The notes under the pieces were generated by a model. It had not been told where the DNA came from. It worked only from the letters and a program-made list of their open reading frames with translations, and ran no database searches. Positions 44,171 through 53,720 of a DNA stretch of 64,000 bases are shown one piece after another. How positions within the stretch are numbered: position 1 is the stretch's first letter; every line of letters begins with the position of its first letter. Source of the stretch: Nocardioides zeae (GTDB lineage: Bacteria > Actinomycetota > Actinomycetes > Propionibacteriales > Nocardioidaceae); the NCBI RefSeq assembly GCF_030818655.1, contig NZ_JAUTAN010000001.1, positions 3,348,001 through 3,412,000 on the forward strand, read 5' to 3'. The position numbers and the translations under genes were made by a program.

Positions 44171-45286
44171 GTGACAGCGACAGGTGGACAGCAGGAACCG
44201 CACACCCCCCGGGGTGGGCGGTCGGTCGGCGTCGAGGAGGAGATGTGGCTCGCGGACCCGCGCACGCGCGCGGCCCGGGCGCAGGCACCCGAGGTGACGG
44301 GGCGCCGTACGGACGGGCTCGAGAAGGAGCTCTTCCGTCACCAGGTCGAGCTGACGACGGAGCCGCACACCGACCTGGGCGACCTCGCCGCGGACGTCGC
44401 GGCGCAGCGCGAGCGGGCGGTGGCCGCGGCCGACGAGGCGGGGCTCCTCCTCGTCGCGGCGGGCACCGTGCCGCTCCCCCACGACGAGCTCGTCCTCACC
44501 GACGACGGGCGCTACCGGGCGATGGCGGAGCGGTACGGCGCGGTCGTGCGCGCCGCCGGCACCTGCGGCATGCACGTGCACGTCCAGATCGCGTCGCCGG
44601 AGGAGGGCGTGCGGGTGCTGGACCGGATCGCGCCCTACCTGCCCGTGGTGCTCGCGCTGAGCGCCAACTCGCCGTTCGAGGACGGGCGGGACACCGGCCA
44701 CGCGTCCTGGCGCAGCCAGCAGTGGGCGCGGTGGCCGAGCGCCGGCGTGACGGAGCCGTTCGGCGACCTGGCGGGCTACCGGGCGGCGACCGAGGCGCTC
44801 GTGCGGTCGGGCGCGGCGCGGGACACCGGGATGCTCTACCTCCCGGCGCGGCTCGCCGCCGACTACCCGACCGTCGAGGTGCGCGTCGCCGACGTGATGA
44901 CCGAGCGGCGCGACGTCGTCGTGCTCGTCGCCCTCGTGCGCGCGCTCGTCGAGACCGCCGCCCGCGACGCCCTGCCTCAGGTCGGGTGGCGCACGGAGCT
45001 CCTGCGCGCCGCGCACTGGCTGGCCGCGCGCGAGGGGCCGCACGGGCGGCTGCTGCACGCCGAGCGCCCGTACGGCGAGCCTGCACCCGCCGCGGACGTC
45101 GTCGCCGGTGTGCTGGGGGTGGTGGCCGATGCGGCCGCGGACGCGGGCGACCGGCCGTTGCTCGAGGAGGGCGTGTCCCGGCTGCTCGCGACCAGCGGCG
45201 CTGCGGCCCAGCGCGCCGTGCACGAGCGCACCGGGCGGCTCGAGGACGTGGTCGACGACCTCGCGCGGCGTACGGCGGGGCGGTGA
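44171..45286 (+). CDS. YbdK-type glutamate--cysteine ligase-like carboxylate-amine ligase
   Basis: A 371-residue GCS2-family ATP-dependent ligase: SVGVEEEMWLADPRT at the N-terminus, RYGAVVRAAGTCGMHVHVQI (metal and substrate site) and TVEVRVADVMTERRDVVVLVALVRALVE. Family enzymes show weak glutamate-cysteine ligase activity; actinobacteria use mycothiol, so the real substrates are uncertain. GTG at 44171. Its 3' end abuts the 90-bp palindromic element shared with the convergent aminotransferase gene. Confidence 0.85.
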   Translation: MTATGGQQEPHTPRGGRSVGVEEEMWLADPRTRAARAQAPEVTGRRTDGLEKELFRHQVELTTEPHTDLGDLAADVAAQRERAVAAADEAGLLLVAAGTVPLPHDELVLTDDGRYRAMAERYGAVVRAAGTCGMHVHVQIASPEEGVRVLDRIAPYLPVVLALSANSPFEDGRDTGHASWRSQQWARWPSAGVTEPFGDLAGYRAATEALVRSGAARDTGMLYLPARLAADYPTVEVRVADVMTERRDVVVLVALVRALVETAARDALPQVGWRTELLRAAHWLAAREGPHGRLLHAERPYGEPAPAADVVAGVLGVVADAAADAGDRPLLEEGVSRLLATSGAAAQRAVHERTGRLEDVVDDLARRTAGR

Positions 45287-45294
45287 CGGCCCGT

Positions 45295-45384
45295 CACTTT
45301 CCCCGGTCGACCGGGGAAAGTGTCACTTAGACCATCAATGTTGATGGTCTAAGCGGCGTGTTCCCCGGTCGACCGGGGAAAGTG
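45295..45384. repeat. 90-bp tripartite palindromic element, copy B
   Basis: The left arm is a perfect 28-bp palindrome (45295-45322) around CCCCGGTCGACCGGGG. The centre TTAGACCATCAA/TTGATGGTCTAA (45327-45352) has perfect 12-base arms. The right arm is a 20-bp palindrome (45361-45380). It lies between convergent genes and supplies the last codons and stop of the aminotransferase gene. It can form three strong hairpins and so may terminate both genes. Confidence 0.95.
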
Positions 45385-46717
45385 CCAGCACCTCGTCCAG
45401 CACCTCCACGAACCGCGCGGCGTCGTGCTCGGTGGCGACGAGGGGCGGGCGGACCTTGAGCGTCGAGCCCCACGGCCCGCACACCGAGGTCAGGACGCCC
45501 CGGTCGCGCATGGCGTTGACGACGTCGGCGGCCCGCGCGGACCCGGGCTCGGTCGAGCCCTCCGCGGCGACCAGCTCGACCCCCACGAACAGCCCGTCGC
45601 CGCGCACGTCGGCGACCACGGGGTGGCGCGCGGCGACCTCCCGCACGCCGGCGCGGAGCGCGGCGCCGACGCGGGCGGCGTTCTCCTGCAGGCCCTCCTC
45701 CTCGATGACGTCGAGCACGGCGGCCGCGGCCGCGACGCTGACGTGGTTGCCGCCGAAGGTGTTGAAGTAGGGCACCGTCGACGCGAAGGGCTCGAGCACG
45801 GCGGCCCGTGCGGCCATCCCGGCGATGGGGAGGCCGTTGCCCATCGGCTTGCCCATCGTCACGATCTCCGGGTCGAGGCCGTGGCGCTCGAAGCCCCAGA
45901 ACGCGCTGCCCGTGCGGGCGAAGCCGGGCTGCACCTCGTCCGCGACGAGCAGCCCGCCCGCGGCCCGGACCGCCTCCACTGCGGGGGCGAGGTAGCCGAC
46001 CGGGTGGCTGTGCACCCCGTCGGAGGACAGGATCGAGTCGACGAGGAACGCGGACGGCTGCACCCCGGCGACCGCCATCGCGTCGAGCGCCCGGTGCACC
46101 GCCGCGAGCAGCTCGGCCGCGGGGTCGACGCCCGGGCGGCGCAGGGGGTCGGGCGCGGGGACGGTCCAGACGTGCTCCCCGCGCGGCGCCCCGCGTCCCA
46201 GCGACGGCGACGCGCCGGTCACGAGGGCGGTGTTGCCGTGGTAGGCCTCCTCCGTCACGATCACGCCGGTCCCGCCCGTCGCGGCGGCGGCCACCCGCAG
46301 CGCGAGGTCGTTCGCCTCCGACCCGGTGCAGGTCAGCATCACCTGGTCGACCGCCGGGGGCAGCAACCCGAGGAGACGCTCGGCGTAGGCGACGAGCCCC
46401 GCGTCGACGTACCGCGTGTGCGTGCTCAGCGTCGCCGCCTGCCGGGCCACCGCGGCGGCGACCCGCGGGTGGGCGTGGCCGACGCTGGCGACGTTGTTGT
46501 AGGCGTCGAGGTAGGCCCGACCGTCCGCGTCGTAGAGGTAGGCCCCGCTCCCCCGCACCAGCTCGAGCGGCTCGCGGTAGAAGAGCCGGTACGCCGGGCC
46601 CAGCGCGGCCGCGCGCCGCCGCAGGAGGTCGCCCCCGCGGGTGCCGTCCGGGCCGCCGGGACCGTCCGCGTCGGGCCGGTACGCGTTCGCGTCGAGGATG
46701 CTGGAGCGGGTCGCCAC
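45335..46717 (-). CDS. Class III aminotransferase / phospholyase (ETNPPL-PHYKPL-like)
   Basis: A 460-residue PLP enzyme. The PLP-lysine motif IVTMGKPMGNGLPIAG is characteristic of ethanolamine-phosphate and phosphohydroxylysine phospholyases rather than ordinary class III transaminases. GTG at 46717 sits behind AAAAGGAG. It is divergent from an AGPHD1-like kinase gene: the two would phosphorylate an amino alcohol and then eliminate phosphate and ammonia to give an aldehyde. The last 15 or so residues (LSPVDRGTRRLDHQH) and the stop come from the 90-bp repeat, so the C-terminus is not native to the family. Confidence 0.85.
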   Translation of the reverse strand: MATRSSILDANAYRPDADGPGGPDGTRGGDLLRRRAAALGPAYRLFYREPLELVRGSGAYLYDADGRAYLDAYNNVASVGHAHPRVAAAVARQAATLSTHTRYVDAGLVAYAERLLGLLPPAVDQVMLTCTGSEANDLALRVAAAATGGTGVIVTEEAYHGNTALVTGASPSLGRGAPRGEHVWTVPAPDPLRRPGVDPAAELLAAVHRALDAMAVAGVQPSAFLVDSILSSDGVHSHPVGYLAPAVEAVRAAGGLLVADEVQPGFARTGSAFWGFERHGLDPEIVTMGKPMGNGLPIAGMAARAAVLEPFASTVPYFNTFGGNHVSVAAAAAVLDVIEEEGLQENAARVGAALRAGVREVAARHPVVADVRGDGLFVGVELVAAEGSTEPGSARAADVVNAMRDRGVLTSVCGPWGSTLKVRPPLVATEHDAARFVEVLDEVLALSPVDRGTRRLDHQH

Positions 46718-46878
46718 GGATTCTCCTTTTGGTATGGGACTCGACGCCAGCATGCCCTCCCGGCTTGTTACATCTCGTTTCGGGGCCGTGAAATCCGACG
46801 ACGAATTGGTCTGCTCGACCGATCCAGACGGTCTACTGGTCCCCGAGCGGGACCGTCCCGCCGCCCCGGGGAGGACCC

Positions 46879-47889
46879 ATGCTCAGCGTCGAGGACTGCG
46901 ACGAGATCCTGGCGGCCGCACTGCCGGCGTACGGCGCGGGCGACGCCCCCCGTCGGCTCCTCAGCCTGTCGGAGAACGCGACCTACCTCGTCGGGACGGG
47001 CGCCGACCGGGTCGTCGCCCGGGTCCACCGCCCGGGCTACCAGACCCCCGCCTCCATCGACGCGGAGCTGACCTGGCTGGACCGGCTCCGGGCCTCGGGG
47101 GCCGTCACCGCCCACGCGGTCGTGCCGGCGCTCGACGGGCGCCGCGTCGTCAGCGTGCCGCGGCCCGACGGTGACCGCCACGTCGTCGTCTTCACCTTCG
47201 TCGTGGGCGGCACCGGGGAGGAGCGGCCCGACGCGCTGCCCACCGAGGAGCTCGGCCGCGTCACCGCACGAATGCACTGCGACGTCACCGCGTGGGAGCT
47301 GCCCCCCGGGTTCACCCGCTTCCACTGGGACGCCGCCGCGTGCCTCGGCCCCGGCGCCCGCTGGGGCGACTGGGCCGCCGGCCCGGGGGTGCGCGCCGCC
47401 GACCTCCCCGTGCTCGACGCGGCCGCGCGGACGGTGCGGGCCCGGCTCGCGGCGTACGGGCAGGGCCGCGACCGCTACGGCCTCGTGCACGCCGACCTGC
47501 GCCACGCCAACCTCATGGTCGGCGACGACGGCTCCCTCACGGTCATCGACTTCGACGACTGCGGGTTCGGGTGGTTCCTCTACGACCTCGCGACCGTCAC
47601 CTCGTGGATCGAGCACGAGCCGGAGGCGCAGGCCACGGCGGCGGCGTGGCTGGCCGGCTACCTCACCGAGCGGCCCCTCACCGCCGAGGACCTCGCCATG
47701 GTGCCGACGTTCGTCATGCTCCGCCGCCTCATGCTCACGGCCTGGCTCGGCACCCACCCGGGCTCGCCGCCCGCGCTCGCCCTCGGCACGACGTACGGCG
47801 CGGGCACGGGCGACCTCGCCCGCCGCTACCTCCACGACCCCGCCTGGTTCCGGCTCCCCGTGCCGGCCACCACCCACCGGAAGGACTGA
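46879..47889 (+). CDS. APH-family kinase (hydroxylysine kinase/AGPHD1-like)
   Basis: A 336-residue kinase: [27 protein letters not shown] nucleotide lobe, catalytic loop [12 protein letters not shown], metal site [17 protein letters not shown]. The pattern fits the homoserine-kinase-II/AGPHD1 group of the APH fold. It is divergent from the phospholyase-type aminotransferase gene, the same functional pair as human hydroxylysine kinase and PHYKPL. A short gap (4 bases) leads to an SDR gene, then a GntR regulator. ATG at 46879 follows GGGGAGG. Confidence 0.86.
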   Translation: MLSVEDCDEILAAALPAYGAGDAPRRLLSLSENATYLVGTGADRVVARVHRPGYQTPASIDAELTWLDRLRASGAVTAHAVVPALDGRRVVSVPRPDGDRHVVVFTFVVGGTGEERPDALPTEELGRVTARMHCDVTAWELPPGFTRFHWDAAACLGPGARWGDWAAGPGVRAADLPVLDAAARTVRARLAAYGQGRDRYGLVHADLRHANLMVGDDGSLTVIDFDDCGFGWFLYDLATVTSWIEHEPEAQATAAAWLAGYLTERPLTAEDLAMVPTFVMLRRLMLTAWLGTHPGSPPALALGTTYGAGTGDLARRYLHDPAWFRLPVPATTHRKD

Positions 47890-47893
47890 GACC

Positions 47894-48667
47894 GTGTTCG
47901 ACCTCTCCGACGTGAAGGTGCTCGTCACCGGCGGCTCCCGCGGCATCGGCCTCGGGATCGCGACCGTCTTCGCCCGTGCCGGGGCCGCCGTCGCGGTCAC
48001 CGCCCGCGGCACCGCCGACCTCGAGGCCGCGGCCGCGACGCTGGAGGCCGCCGGCGCCCGCAGCGTCGTCACCGTGGCGGGCGACCTCGCCACGCGGGCC
48101 GGGGCCGCGGAGGTCGTGACGACCGCCGTCGACGGGCTCGGCGGCCTCGACGTGCTGGCCGCCAACGCGGGCATCTTCCCCGAGGCCCGCCTCCGCGACA
48201 TGACGGAGGAGGACCTCGCGCAGGTGCTCGCCGTCAACGTCGGCGGCACCGTGCACGCCGTCCAGGCGGCGCTCCCCGCGCTCGAGGCCTCCGGCCGCGG
48301 CCGGGTCGTGCTCACCTCGTCCATCACCGGGCCGACGACCGGGTTCCCGGGGTGGTCGCACTACGGCGCCTCGAAGGCGGCGCAGCTGGGCTTCATGCGG
48401 AGCGCGGCGCTCGAGCTCGCGCCCGCCCGCATCACCGTCAACGCCGTGCTGCCCGGCAACGTGCTGACCGAGGGGCTGGCGGGCATGGGCCAGGACTACC
48501 TCGACGGTATGGTCCGGTCGATCCCGCTGGGTGCGCTCGGCACCCCGGCGGACATCGGTCACGCGGTAGCGTTCCTCGCGAGCCGCGAGGCCGGCTTCAT
48601 CACGGGCCACGCGCTGGTCGTCGACGGCGGACAGGTGCTGCCCGAGTCGCCCGACGCGGTGGCCTGA
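47894..48667 (+). CDS. FabG-like short-chain dehydrogenase/reductase
   Basis: A 257-residue classical [19 protein letters not shown] cofactor site, NAG in LAANAGIF, catalytic Ser in VLTSSITGP and YGASKAA (Tyr-x3-Lys), ending [12 protein letters not shown]. In this operon it could reduce or oxidise the aldehyde released by the phospholyase. GTG at 47894, four bases after the kinase gene. Three GACCAGGCCC-like tandem units follow its stop. Confidence 0.9.
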   Translation: MFDLSDVKVLVTGGSRGIGLGIATVFARAGAAVAVTARGTADLEAAAATLEAAGARSVVTVAGDLATRAGAAEVVTTAVDGLGGLDVLAANAGIFPEARLRDMTEEDLAQVLAVNVGGTVHAVQAALPALEASGRGRVVLTSSITGPTTGFPGWSHYGASKAAQLGFMRSAALELAPARITVNAVLPGNVLTEGLAGMGQDYLDGMVRSIPLGALGTPADIGHAVAFLASREAGFITGHALVVDGGQVLPESPDAVA

Positions 48668-48713
48668 CGGCCCGACCAGGCCCCGACCAGGCCCGACCAG
48701 GGGAGGACCCACG

Positions 48714-49505
48714 TTGCCGGAGACCGAGGGCGGCGCGGTCGCGGAGGACGTGCGCCGTCGCATCGTGCGCCTCCTCTCCTCGGGCGCGCTGCGGCCCGGC
48801 GACCGCCTCGGCACCGAGCGGGAGATGGCCGAGCGGTTCGACGTCTCCCGGTCCACCCTGCGCAGTGCCCTCGTGCCCCTGGGGCGGGCGGGCGTGCTGG
48901 AGCGCCGTACCGGCCGCGGCGGCGGCACCTTCGTGCGCGCCGGGCTCGTCGAGCGCGAGGCGGCGGAGCGCCTGGGCCTGCCCGAGCGCCTCGACGCGAC
49001 GGGGCACGCCGCCGCCACCGCGCTGCTCGGGTCGGTGCTCCGTCCGGCCGGCGAACCGGAGGCGGCGGCGCTGCGCCTCGCACCCGGTGCGACGGTCGTG
49101 GAGGTGGAGCGGGTGCGGTACGCCGACGGCCTGCCCCTCTCGCTCGACGTCGCCCGGTTCCCGTCCGCGCTCGTGCCCGACCTGCTCGCGCAGCCGTTGG
49201 AGCAGTCGCTCTACGCGCTGCTCGACACGGTCTACGGGCTGCGGCCCGACGTCACCGAGGAGCAGGTGACCGTCGTGCGCGCCAACGAGCGGGAGGCGCG
49301 GGAGCTCGCCGTACCCACCGGCTCCCCGCTCCTCCACGTCACCCGCGTCGCCGCCACCGCGGAGGGCACCCCGTTCGAGCTGTCCGACGACCTGTTCCGG
49401 GCCGACCGGGTGCGGCTCGTCGCGCGGCGTACGTCGCGGAGCGTCGACCGCGCCGAGAGCCGGGCCGCCGACGGGGTCATCGAGATCGGGCTGGGCGCGG
49501 GGTGA
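48714..49505 (+). CDS. GntR-family (UTRA) regulator
   Basis: A 263-residue regulator: N-terminal winged helix (RRRIVRLLSSGALRPGDRLG, MAERFDVSRSTLRSALVPLGRAGVLERR region) and a C-terminal UTRA effector domain (VVEVERVRYADGLPLSLD; YALLDTVYGLRP; ending VIEIGLGAG). TTG at 48714 is preceded by GGGAGGA seven bases away. It probably controls the kinase/SDR and divergent phospholyase genes, but I cannot pick its operator with confidence. It overlaps mobA by four bases. Confidence 0.88.
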   Translation: MPETEGGAVAEDVRRRIVRLLSSGALRPGDRLGTEREMAERFDVSRSTLRSALVPLGRAGVLERRTGRGGGTFVRAGLVEREAAERLGLPERLDATGHAAATALLGSVLRPAGEPEAAALRLAPGATVVEVERVRYADGLPLSLDVARFPSALVPDLLAQPLEQSLYALLDTVYGLRPDVTEEQVTVVRANEREARELAVPTGSPLLHVTRVAATAEGTPFELSDDLFRADRVRLVARRTSRSVDRAESRAADGVIEIGLGAG

Positions 49506-50095
49506 CGCTCGACGTCATCGGTGGGGTCGTGCTCGCCGGGGGACGCGGGTCGCGCCTCGGCGGCGCGCGGAAGGCCGACCTGCGCCACGACGGCACGACG
49601 CTCCTCGACCGCGCCCTCGCCGCGTGCGCGGACTGCGCCGAGGTCGTCGTGGTGGGCGACCCGCCGACGGGCGGTCGCGCGGGGGTGCGGTTCGTGCGGG
49701 AGGAACCCGCGTACGGCGGGCCCGCCGCCGCCCTGCTCGCGGGGGTCGCGGCGCTCGCGCCGGGTACGACGACGGTGGTCGCCCTCGGCGTCGACATGCC
49801 GCTGCTGGACCGCGCCGCGGTGCGGCGGCTGGTGGGTGCGGCCTCGGACCCGGCCGGCGCGTCCGACGGGTCGGTGCTCGTCGACGCCACCGGACGTCGG
49901 CACCTCGCCCTCGTCGTGCGGACCGCGGCCCTGGCGCGCGTCGCCCCGCCGCTCGCCGAGCGCAGCGGGATGCCCCTGCGCCGGCTGCTCGCGGACCTGC
50001 AGCTCGCGCCGGTCCCCGCCCGCGCCGGCGAGGAGGCCGACGTCGACACCTGGGACGACGCCGCCCGGCTCGGGGTGGAGCGCGGCGAGGCCTGA
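49502..50095 (+). CDS. mobA: Molybdenum cofactor guanylyltransferase
   Basis: A 197-residue nucleotidyltransferase: GGVVLAGGRGSRLGGARKADLRHDG is the GTP-binding signature (residues about 7-31), PAYGGPAAALLAGV and LGVDMPLLD (metal Asp) follow. It links GMP to molybdopterin to make the guanine dinucleotide cofactor used by DMSO-reductase-family enzymes such as the one encoded next. GTG at 49502 overlaps the GntR stop. Length is close to the family norm. Confidence 0.9.
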   Translation: MTLDVIGGVVLAGGRGSRLGGARKADLRHDGTTLLDRALAACADCAEVVVVGDPPTGGRAGVRFVREEPAYGGPAAALLAGVAALAPGTTTVVALGVDMPLLDRAAVRRLVGAASDPAGASDGSVLVDATGRRHLALVVRTAALARVAPPLAERSGMPLRRLLADLQLAPVPARAGEEADVDTWDDAARLGVERGEA

Positions 50096-50209
50096 GAGCC
50101 CCTCCCGACGGCACGGATCGTCGACTTCCTGTCACCCGACCCCGGCCGGGACGGGCCTCGCGCGGACGACGCTGGACGCACGGAGAACCAGCCCTGCGAG
50201 GAGCGAGCG

Positions 50210-52393
50210 ATGACCCAACTGATCGAACCGACGGCACCGACCCGCGAGCTGACCGTGCTCGGGGCGTGCCCCCAGGACTGTCCCGACACCTGCGCGATGG
50301 TGGTGACCGTGCGCGACGGCGTCGCGGTCGAGGTGGCGGGCAACAAGGACCAGCCGTACACGAACGGCGGGCTCTGCGTGAAGGTCGACAACTACCTCGA
50401 CCGGGTCTACCACCCCGACCGGATCCTGCACCCGATGCGCCGCGTGGGCCCCAAGGGCTCCGGCGAGTTCGAGCGGATCAGCTGGGACGACGCGATCGCC
50501 GAGGTCGCCCGCCGCTTCACCGCGGTGAAGGAGGAGCACGGCGCCGAGGCGATCATGCCCGTCAGCTACCTCGGCACCCAGGGCATCATCAACGGCCTCA
50601 ACGTCGGCGACGCGTTCTTCAACCGGCTCGGGGCGACCGTCTCGGAGCGCACCTACTGCGACGCGGGCTCGTGCACGGCGTACGCCATGACGATCGGCGA
50701 CACCGCCGGCGTCGACCCCGAGGCCCTCGTGCACTCGCGGTTCATCCTCATCTGGGCCGCCAACATCATGAGCACCAACCTCCACCTGTGGCCCTACATC
50801 GCGGAGGCGAAGCGACGCGGCGCGAAGGTGGTCGTGGTCGACCCGGTGCGCACGAAGACGGCGCGCCTCGCGAGCCAGCACATCCCGATCCGGCCCGGCA
50901 CCGACGGTGCACTCGCGATGGCGATGATGCACGTCATCATCAACGAGGGCCTGACGGACGACGACTACGTCGCGAACCACACGGTCGGGTACGACGAGCT
51001 GGTCGAGCGCGTGCAGCAGTACACCCCCGAGTGGGCGTCGCAGGAGACCGGCATCCCGGTGGAGACGATCGTGACGCTGGCCCGCGAGTACGCCGGCGCG
51101 CAGCCCTCCGTCATCCGCATCGGCGTCGCGGTGGAGCGCCACGCCGGCGGCGGCCAGACGGTGCGGGCGCTGTCGTGCCTGCCCGCGCTGGTGGGCGCCT
51201 GGCGCAAGCCGGGCGGCGGCATCCTGCAGCTGCCGCTGTGGGCGTTCCCGGTGAACTGGGGCGCGTTCATGCACCCCGAGCTGCTGACGCCCGGCACGCA
51301 GGTGGTCAACCAGTACCTGCTCGGCCAGGCGCTGACCGGCGAGCTGGAGCTGACCACGCCGCTGCACGCGCTGATGGTCTACAACTCCAACCCGCTCGTG
51401 GTGGCGCCCGACCAGGCCAAGATGATCGAGGGGCTCTCGCGGGACGACCTGTTCACGGTGGTCAGCGAGCAGTTCATGACCGACACGGCGCGCTACGCCG
51501 ACATCCTGCTGCCCGCCACGACGCAGCTCGAGCAGGAGGACATCATGTTCTCCTGGGGGCACCTCTACGTGACGTACAACAACCCCTCGATCGAGCCCCG
51601 CGGCGAGGCGGTGCCCAACACCGAGCTGTTCCGGCGGCTGTCGGCGGCGATGGGCTTCGACGACGACCCGATCTTCACGCGCACCGACGAGCAGCTCATC
51701 GCGGAGGCGTTCGACTGGTCGGCGCCGGCCATGCAGGGCATCACGGTGGAGTCCTTGAAGGAGAAGGGCTTCTCGCGGCTCAACCTGCCGCCGTCCGACG
51801 AGTACGCGCCCCACCGCGACGGCGGCTTCCACACGCCGTCGGGCAAGACCGAGTTCGTCTCGTCGGCCGCAGCCGGGGGCAACTTCGTCGTGCCCCTCTT
51901 CCGCCAGGGCTCCAACGACCACCAGCCCGGCCAGCCGGTCGACCCGCTGCCCCACTACATCCCGCCGCGCGAGGCGGCGGCGACCGACCCGGGGCTCGCG
52001 GCGCGCTACCCGCTCAACCTCATCTCGCCGAAGTCGCACGCGTTCATCAACTCGAGCTTCGCGAACATCGAGATTCATCAGTTGGTGCAGAAGCCGGCGA
52101 CGCTGCTGGTGAACCCGGAGGACGCCGCCGCGCGCGGCATCACCACGGGGGCGGTCGTCCGGGCGTACAACGACCGCGGCAGCGTCGAGCTGCTCGCCAA
52201 GGTCGACGCGTCGACCATGCCGGGCGTCACCGTCTGCCACGTCGGCCACTGGCGCAGCGACGCGTTGGGCCTGTCCACCCTGTCGCAGCTCAACCCGACG
52301 CGCTTCGCCGACCTCGGGAACGCGCCGACGTTCTCCGACACCCTCATCGAGGTCGCCCTCGTGGTCGACGCGACCCCCGGGGAGGCGCGCTGA
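50210..52393 (+). CDS. Molybdopterin oxidoreductase of the DMSO-reductase family
   Basis: A 727-residue enzyme. The N-terminal [4Fe-4S] site is CPQDCPDTCAM plus GLCVKV. The cofactor domains follow (TDTARYADILLPATTQLEQEDIMFSWG; YPLNLISPKSHAFINSSF region) with the C-terminal dinucleotide-binding barrel. TYCDAGSCTAYAM holds the likely metal-ligand segment. There is no Tat signal, so it is cytoplasmic. The gene is followed at once by ferredoxin and ferredoxin reductase genes, which may exchange its electrons with NAD(P)H. Formate, transhydroxylase-like or unknown substrates are all possible. Confidence 0.88.
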   Translation: MTQLIEPTAPTRELTVLGACPQDCPDTCAMVVTVRDGVAVEVAGNKDQPYTNGGLCVKVDNYLDRVYHPDRILHPMRRVGPKGSGEFERISWDDAIAEVARRFTAVKEEHGAEAIMPVSYLGTQGIINGLNVGDAFFNRLGATVSERTYCDAGSCTAYAMTIGDTAGVDPEALVHSRFILIWAANIMSTNLHLWPYIAEAKRRGAKVVVVDPVRTKTARLASQHIPIRPGTDGALAMAMMHVIINEGLTDDDYVANHTVGYDELVERVQQYTPEWASQETGIPVETIVTLAREYAGAQPSVIRIGVAVERHAGGGQTVRALSCLPALVGAWRKPGGGILQLPLWAFPVNWGAFMHPELLTPGTQVVNQYLLGQALTGELELTTPLHALMVYNSNPLVVAPDQAKMIEGLSRDDLFTVVSEQFMTDTARYADILLPATTQLEQEDIMFSWGHLYVTYNNPSIEPRGEAVPNTELFRRLSAAMGFDDDPIFTRTDEQLIAEAFDWSAPAMQGITVESLKEKGFSRLNLPPSDEYAPHRDGGFHTPSGKTEFVSSAAAGGNFVVPLFRQGSNDHQPGQPVDPLPHYIPPREAAATDPGLAARYPLNLISPKSHAFINSSFANIEIHQLVQKPATLLVNPEDAAARGITTGAVVRAYNDRGSVELLAKVDASTMPGVTVCHVGHWRSDALGLSTLSQLNPTRFADLGNAPTFSDTLIEVALVVDATPGEAR

Positions 52394-52394
52394 C

Positions 52395-52721
52395 ATGGCC
52401 TACGTCATCAACGACGCGTGCATCGACGTCGCCGACAAGGCGTGCCGCGAGGAGTGCCCCGTCGACTGCATCTACGAGGGCGACCGGATGCTCTACATCC
52501 ACCCCGACGAGTGCGTCGACTGCGGCAAGTGCGTGACCGCGTGCCCCAACGGCGCCATCGCCTCGGAGCACAAGCTGAGCGGTGACGCGGAGCGCTTCCG
52601 CGACATCGCCGTCGAGTTCTTCGAGGCGTTCCCCGAGGCCGAGGGCGGTGCCGAGGACGTGGGCGCCGTCGGGTCGGACCACCCGGTGGTGGCCGCCTGG
52701 CCCAGCGGGGGCGGGGCGTGA
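52395..52721 (+). CDS. fdxA: Seven-iron ferredoxin
   Basis: A 108-residue FdxA-type ferredoxin: MAYVINDACIDVADKACREE, then CPVDCIYEGDRMLYIHPDE and CVDCGKCVTACP, giving one [3Fe-4S] and one [4Fe-4S] cluster. The C-terminal 45 residues are an acidic extension longer than usual. The ATG lies one base after the oxidoreductase stop, and the stop overlaps the reductase start. This supports a dedicated electron-transfer chain: molybdoenzyme, ferredoxin, flavoprotein. Confidence 0.93.
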   Translation: MAYVINDACIDVADKACREECPVDCIYEGDRMLYIHPDECVDCGKCVTACPNGAIASEHKLSGDAERFRDIAVEFFEAFPEAEGGAEDVGAVGSDHPVVAAWPSGGGA

Positions 52722-53710
52722 GCGGGGTGGCCGGCGGCGTCGAGGTCGATGTCGACCTCGTCGTCGTCGGCGCAGGGCCCGTGGGCCTGTACGCCGCGTA
52801 CTACGCCGGGTTCCGCGGCATGAGCGTCGCCGTGGTGGACGCCCTCGACCACCTCGGCGGGCAGACGGCCGCCATGTATCCCGAGAAGATGATCTACGAC
52901 GTCGCGGGCTACGCGGCCGTCAAGGGGCAGCACCTCGTGGACGCCCTCGCCGAGCAGGCCTCGAGCGCCAAGCCGCACTACGTGCTGGGCGAGCAGGTCG
53001 TCGACCTCGTGACCGCGCCGGACCACGCGCTGCTCACCACGGCGGCAGGCACGACGCTGCGGGGCAAGGCCGTGCTGCTGGCCGCGGGCATCGGCAGCTT
53101 CAGTCCCCGTCCGCTGCCCGCGGGCGACGGCAGCCTCCCCGGCGTCGTGCACTTCGTGCCGCGCCCGGCGGACTACGCGGGGGCGGACGTGGTCGTCGTC
53201 GGTGGCGGCGACAGCGCCGTCGACTGGGCGCTGACCCTCGAGCCCGTGGCGCAGCGGGTCACGCTCGTGCACCGGCGCGACGCGTTCCGCGCCCACGAGG
53301 CCAGCGTGACGCGCCTGCTCGGCAGCACCGTCGAGGTGCTGACGCCCTACGAGGTCGACGCGGTGCTCGGCTCCGAGCGCGTCGAGGGCGTCCGGCTCGT
53401 CGACGGCGAGGGCGGCCTGGTCGAGCGGTCCGCCGACGTGGTCGTGGCCGCGCTCGGCTTCAAGGCCGACCTCGGGCCGCTCAAGCGCTGGGGCCTCGAC
53501 CTCGACCGGCGCCAGGTGGCGGTCGACCGGGCGCAGCGCACGTCGCTGCCCCGCGTCTTCGCGGCGGGCGACTGCTGCGGCCACCCCGACAAGGTCACGC
53601 TCATCAGCGTCGGGTTCGGCGAGGCGGCGACGGCGGTCAACCACGCCGCCCCCCTCGTCTCCGCCGGCGCCCCCGTGGTCCCCGGCCACTCCAGCGACGA
53701 CCCGCACTGA
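52718..53710 (+). CDS. Thioredoxin-reductase-like ferredoxin--NADP(+) reductase
   Basis: A 330-residue flavoprotein of the type-2 FNR group: FAD site VVGAGPVGLYAAYYAG, LGGQTAAMYPEKMIYDVAGY, NADPH site VVVGGGDSAVDWAL, and VFAAGDCCGHPDKVTLISVGFGEAATAVN at the end. It lacks the CxxC redox pair of thioredoxin reductases. It probably moves electrons between FdxA and NADP. GTG at 52718 overlaps the ferredoxin gene by four bases. Its 3' end faces the opposed 31-bp repeat array. Confidence 0.9.
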   Translation: MSGVAGGVEVDVDLVVVGAGPVGLYAAYYAGFRGMSVAVVDALDHLGGQTAAMYPEKMIYDVAGYAAVKGQHLVDALAEQASSAKPHYVLGEQVVDLVTAPDHALLTTAAGTTLRGKAVLLAAGIGSFSPRPLPAGDGSLPGVVHFVPRPADYAGADVVVVGGGDSAVDWALTLEPVAQRVTLVHRRDAFRAHEASVTRLLGSTVEVLTPYEVDAVLGSERVEGVRLVDGEGGLVERSADVVVAALGFKADLGPLKRWGLDLDRRQVAVDRAQRTSLPRVFAAGDCCGHPDKVTLISVGFGEAATAVNHAAPLVSAGAPVVPGHSSDDPH

Positions 53711-53720
53711 GGGTCGTCGC

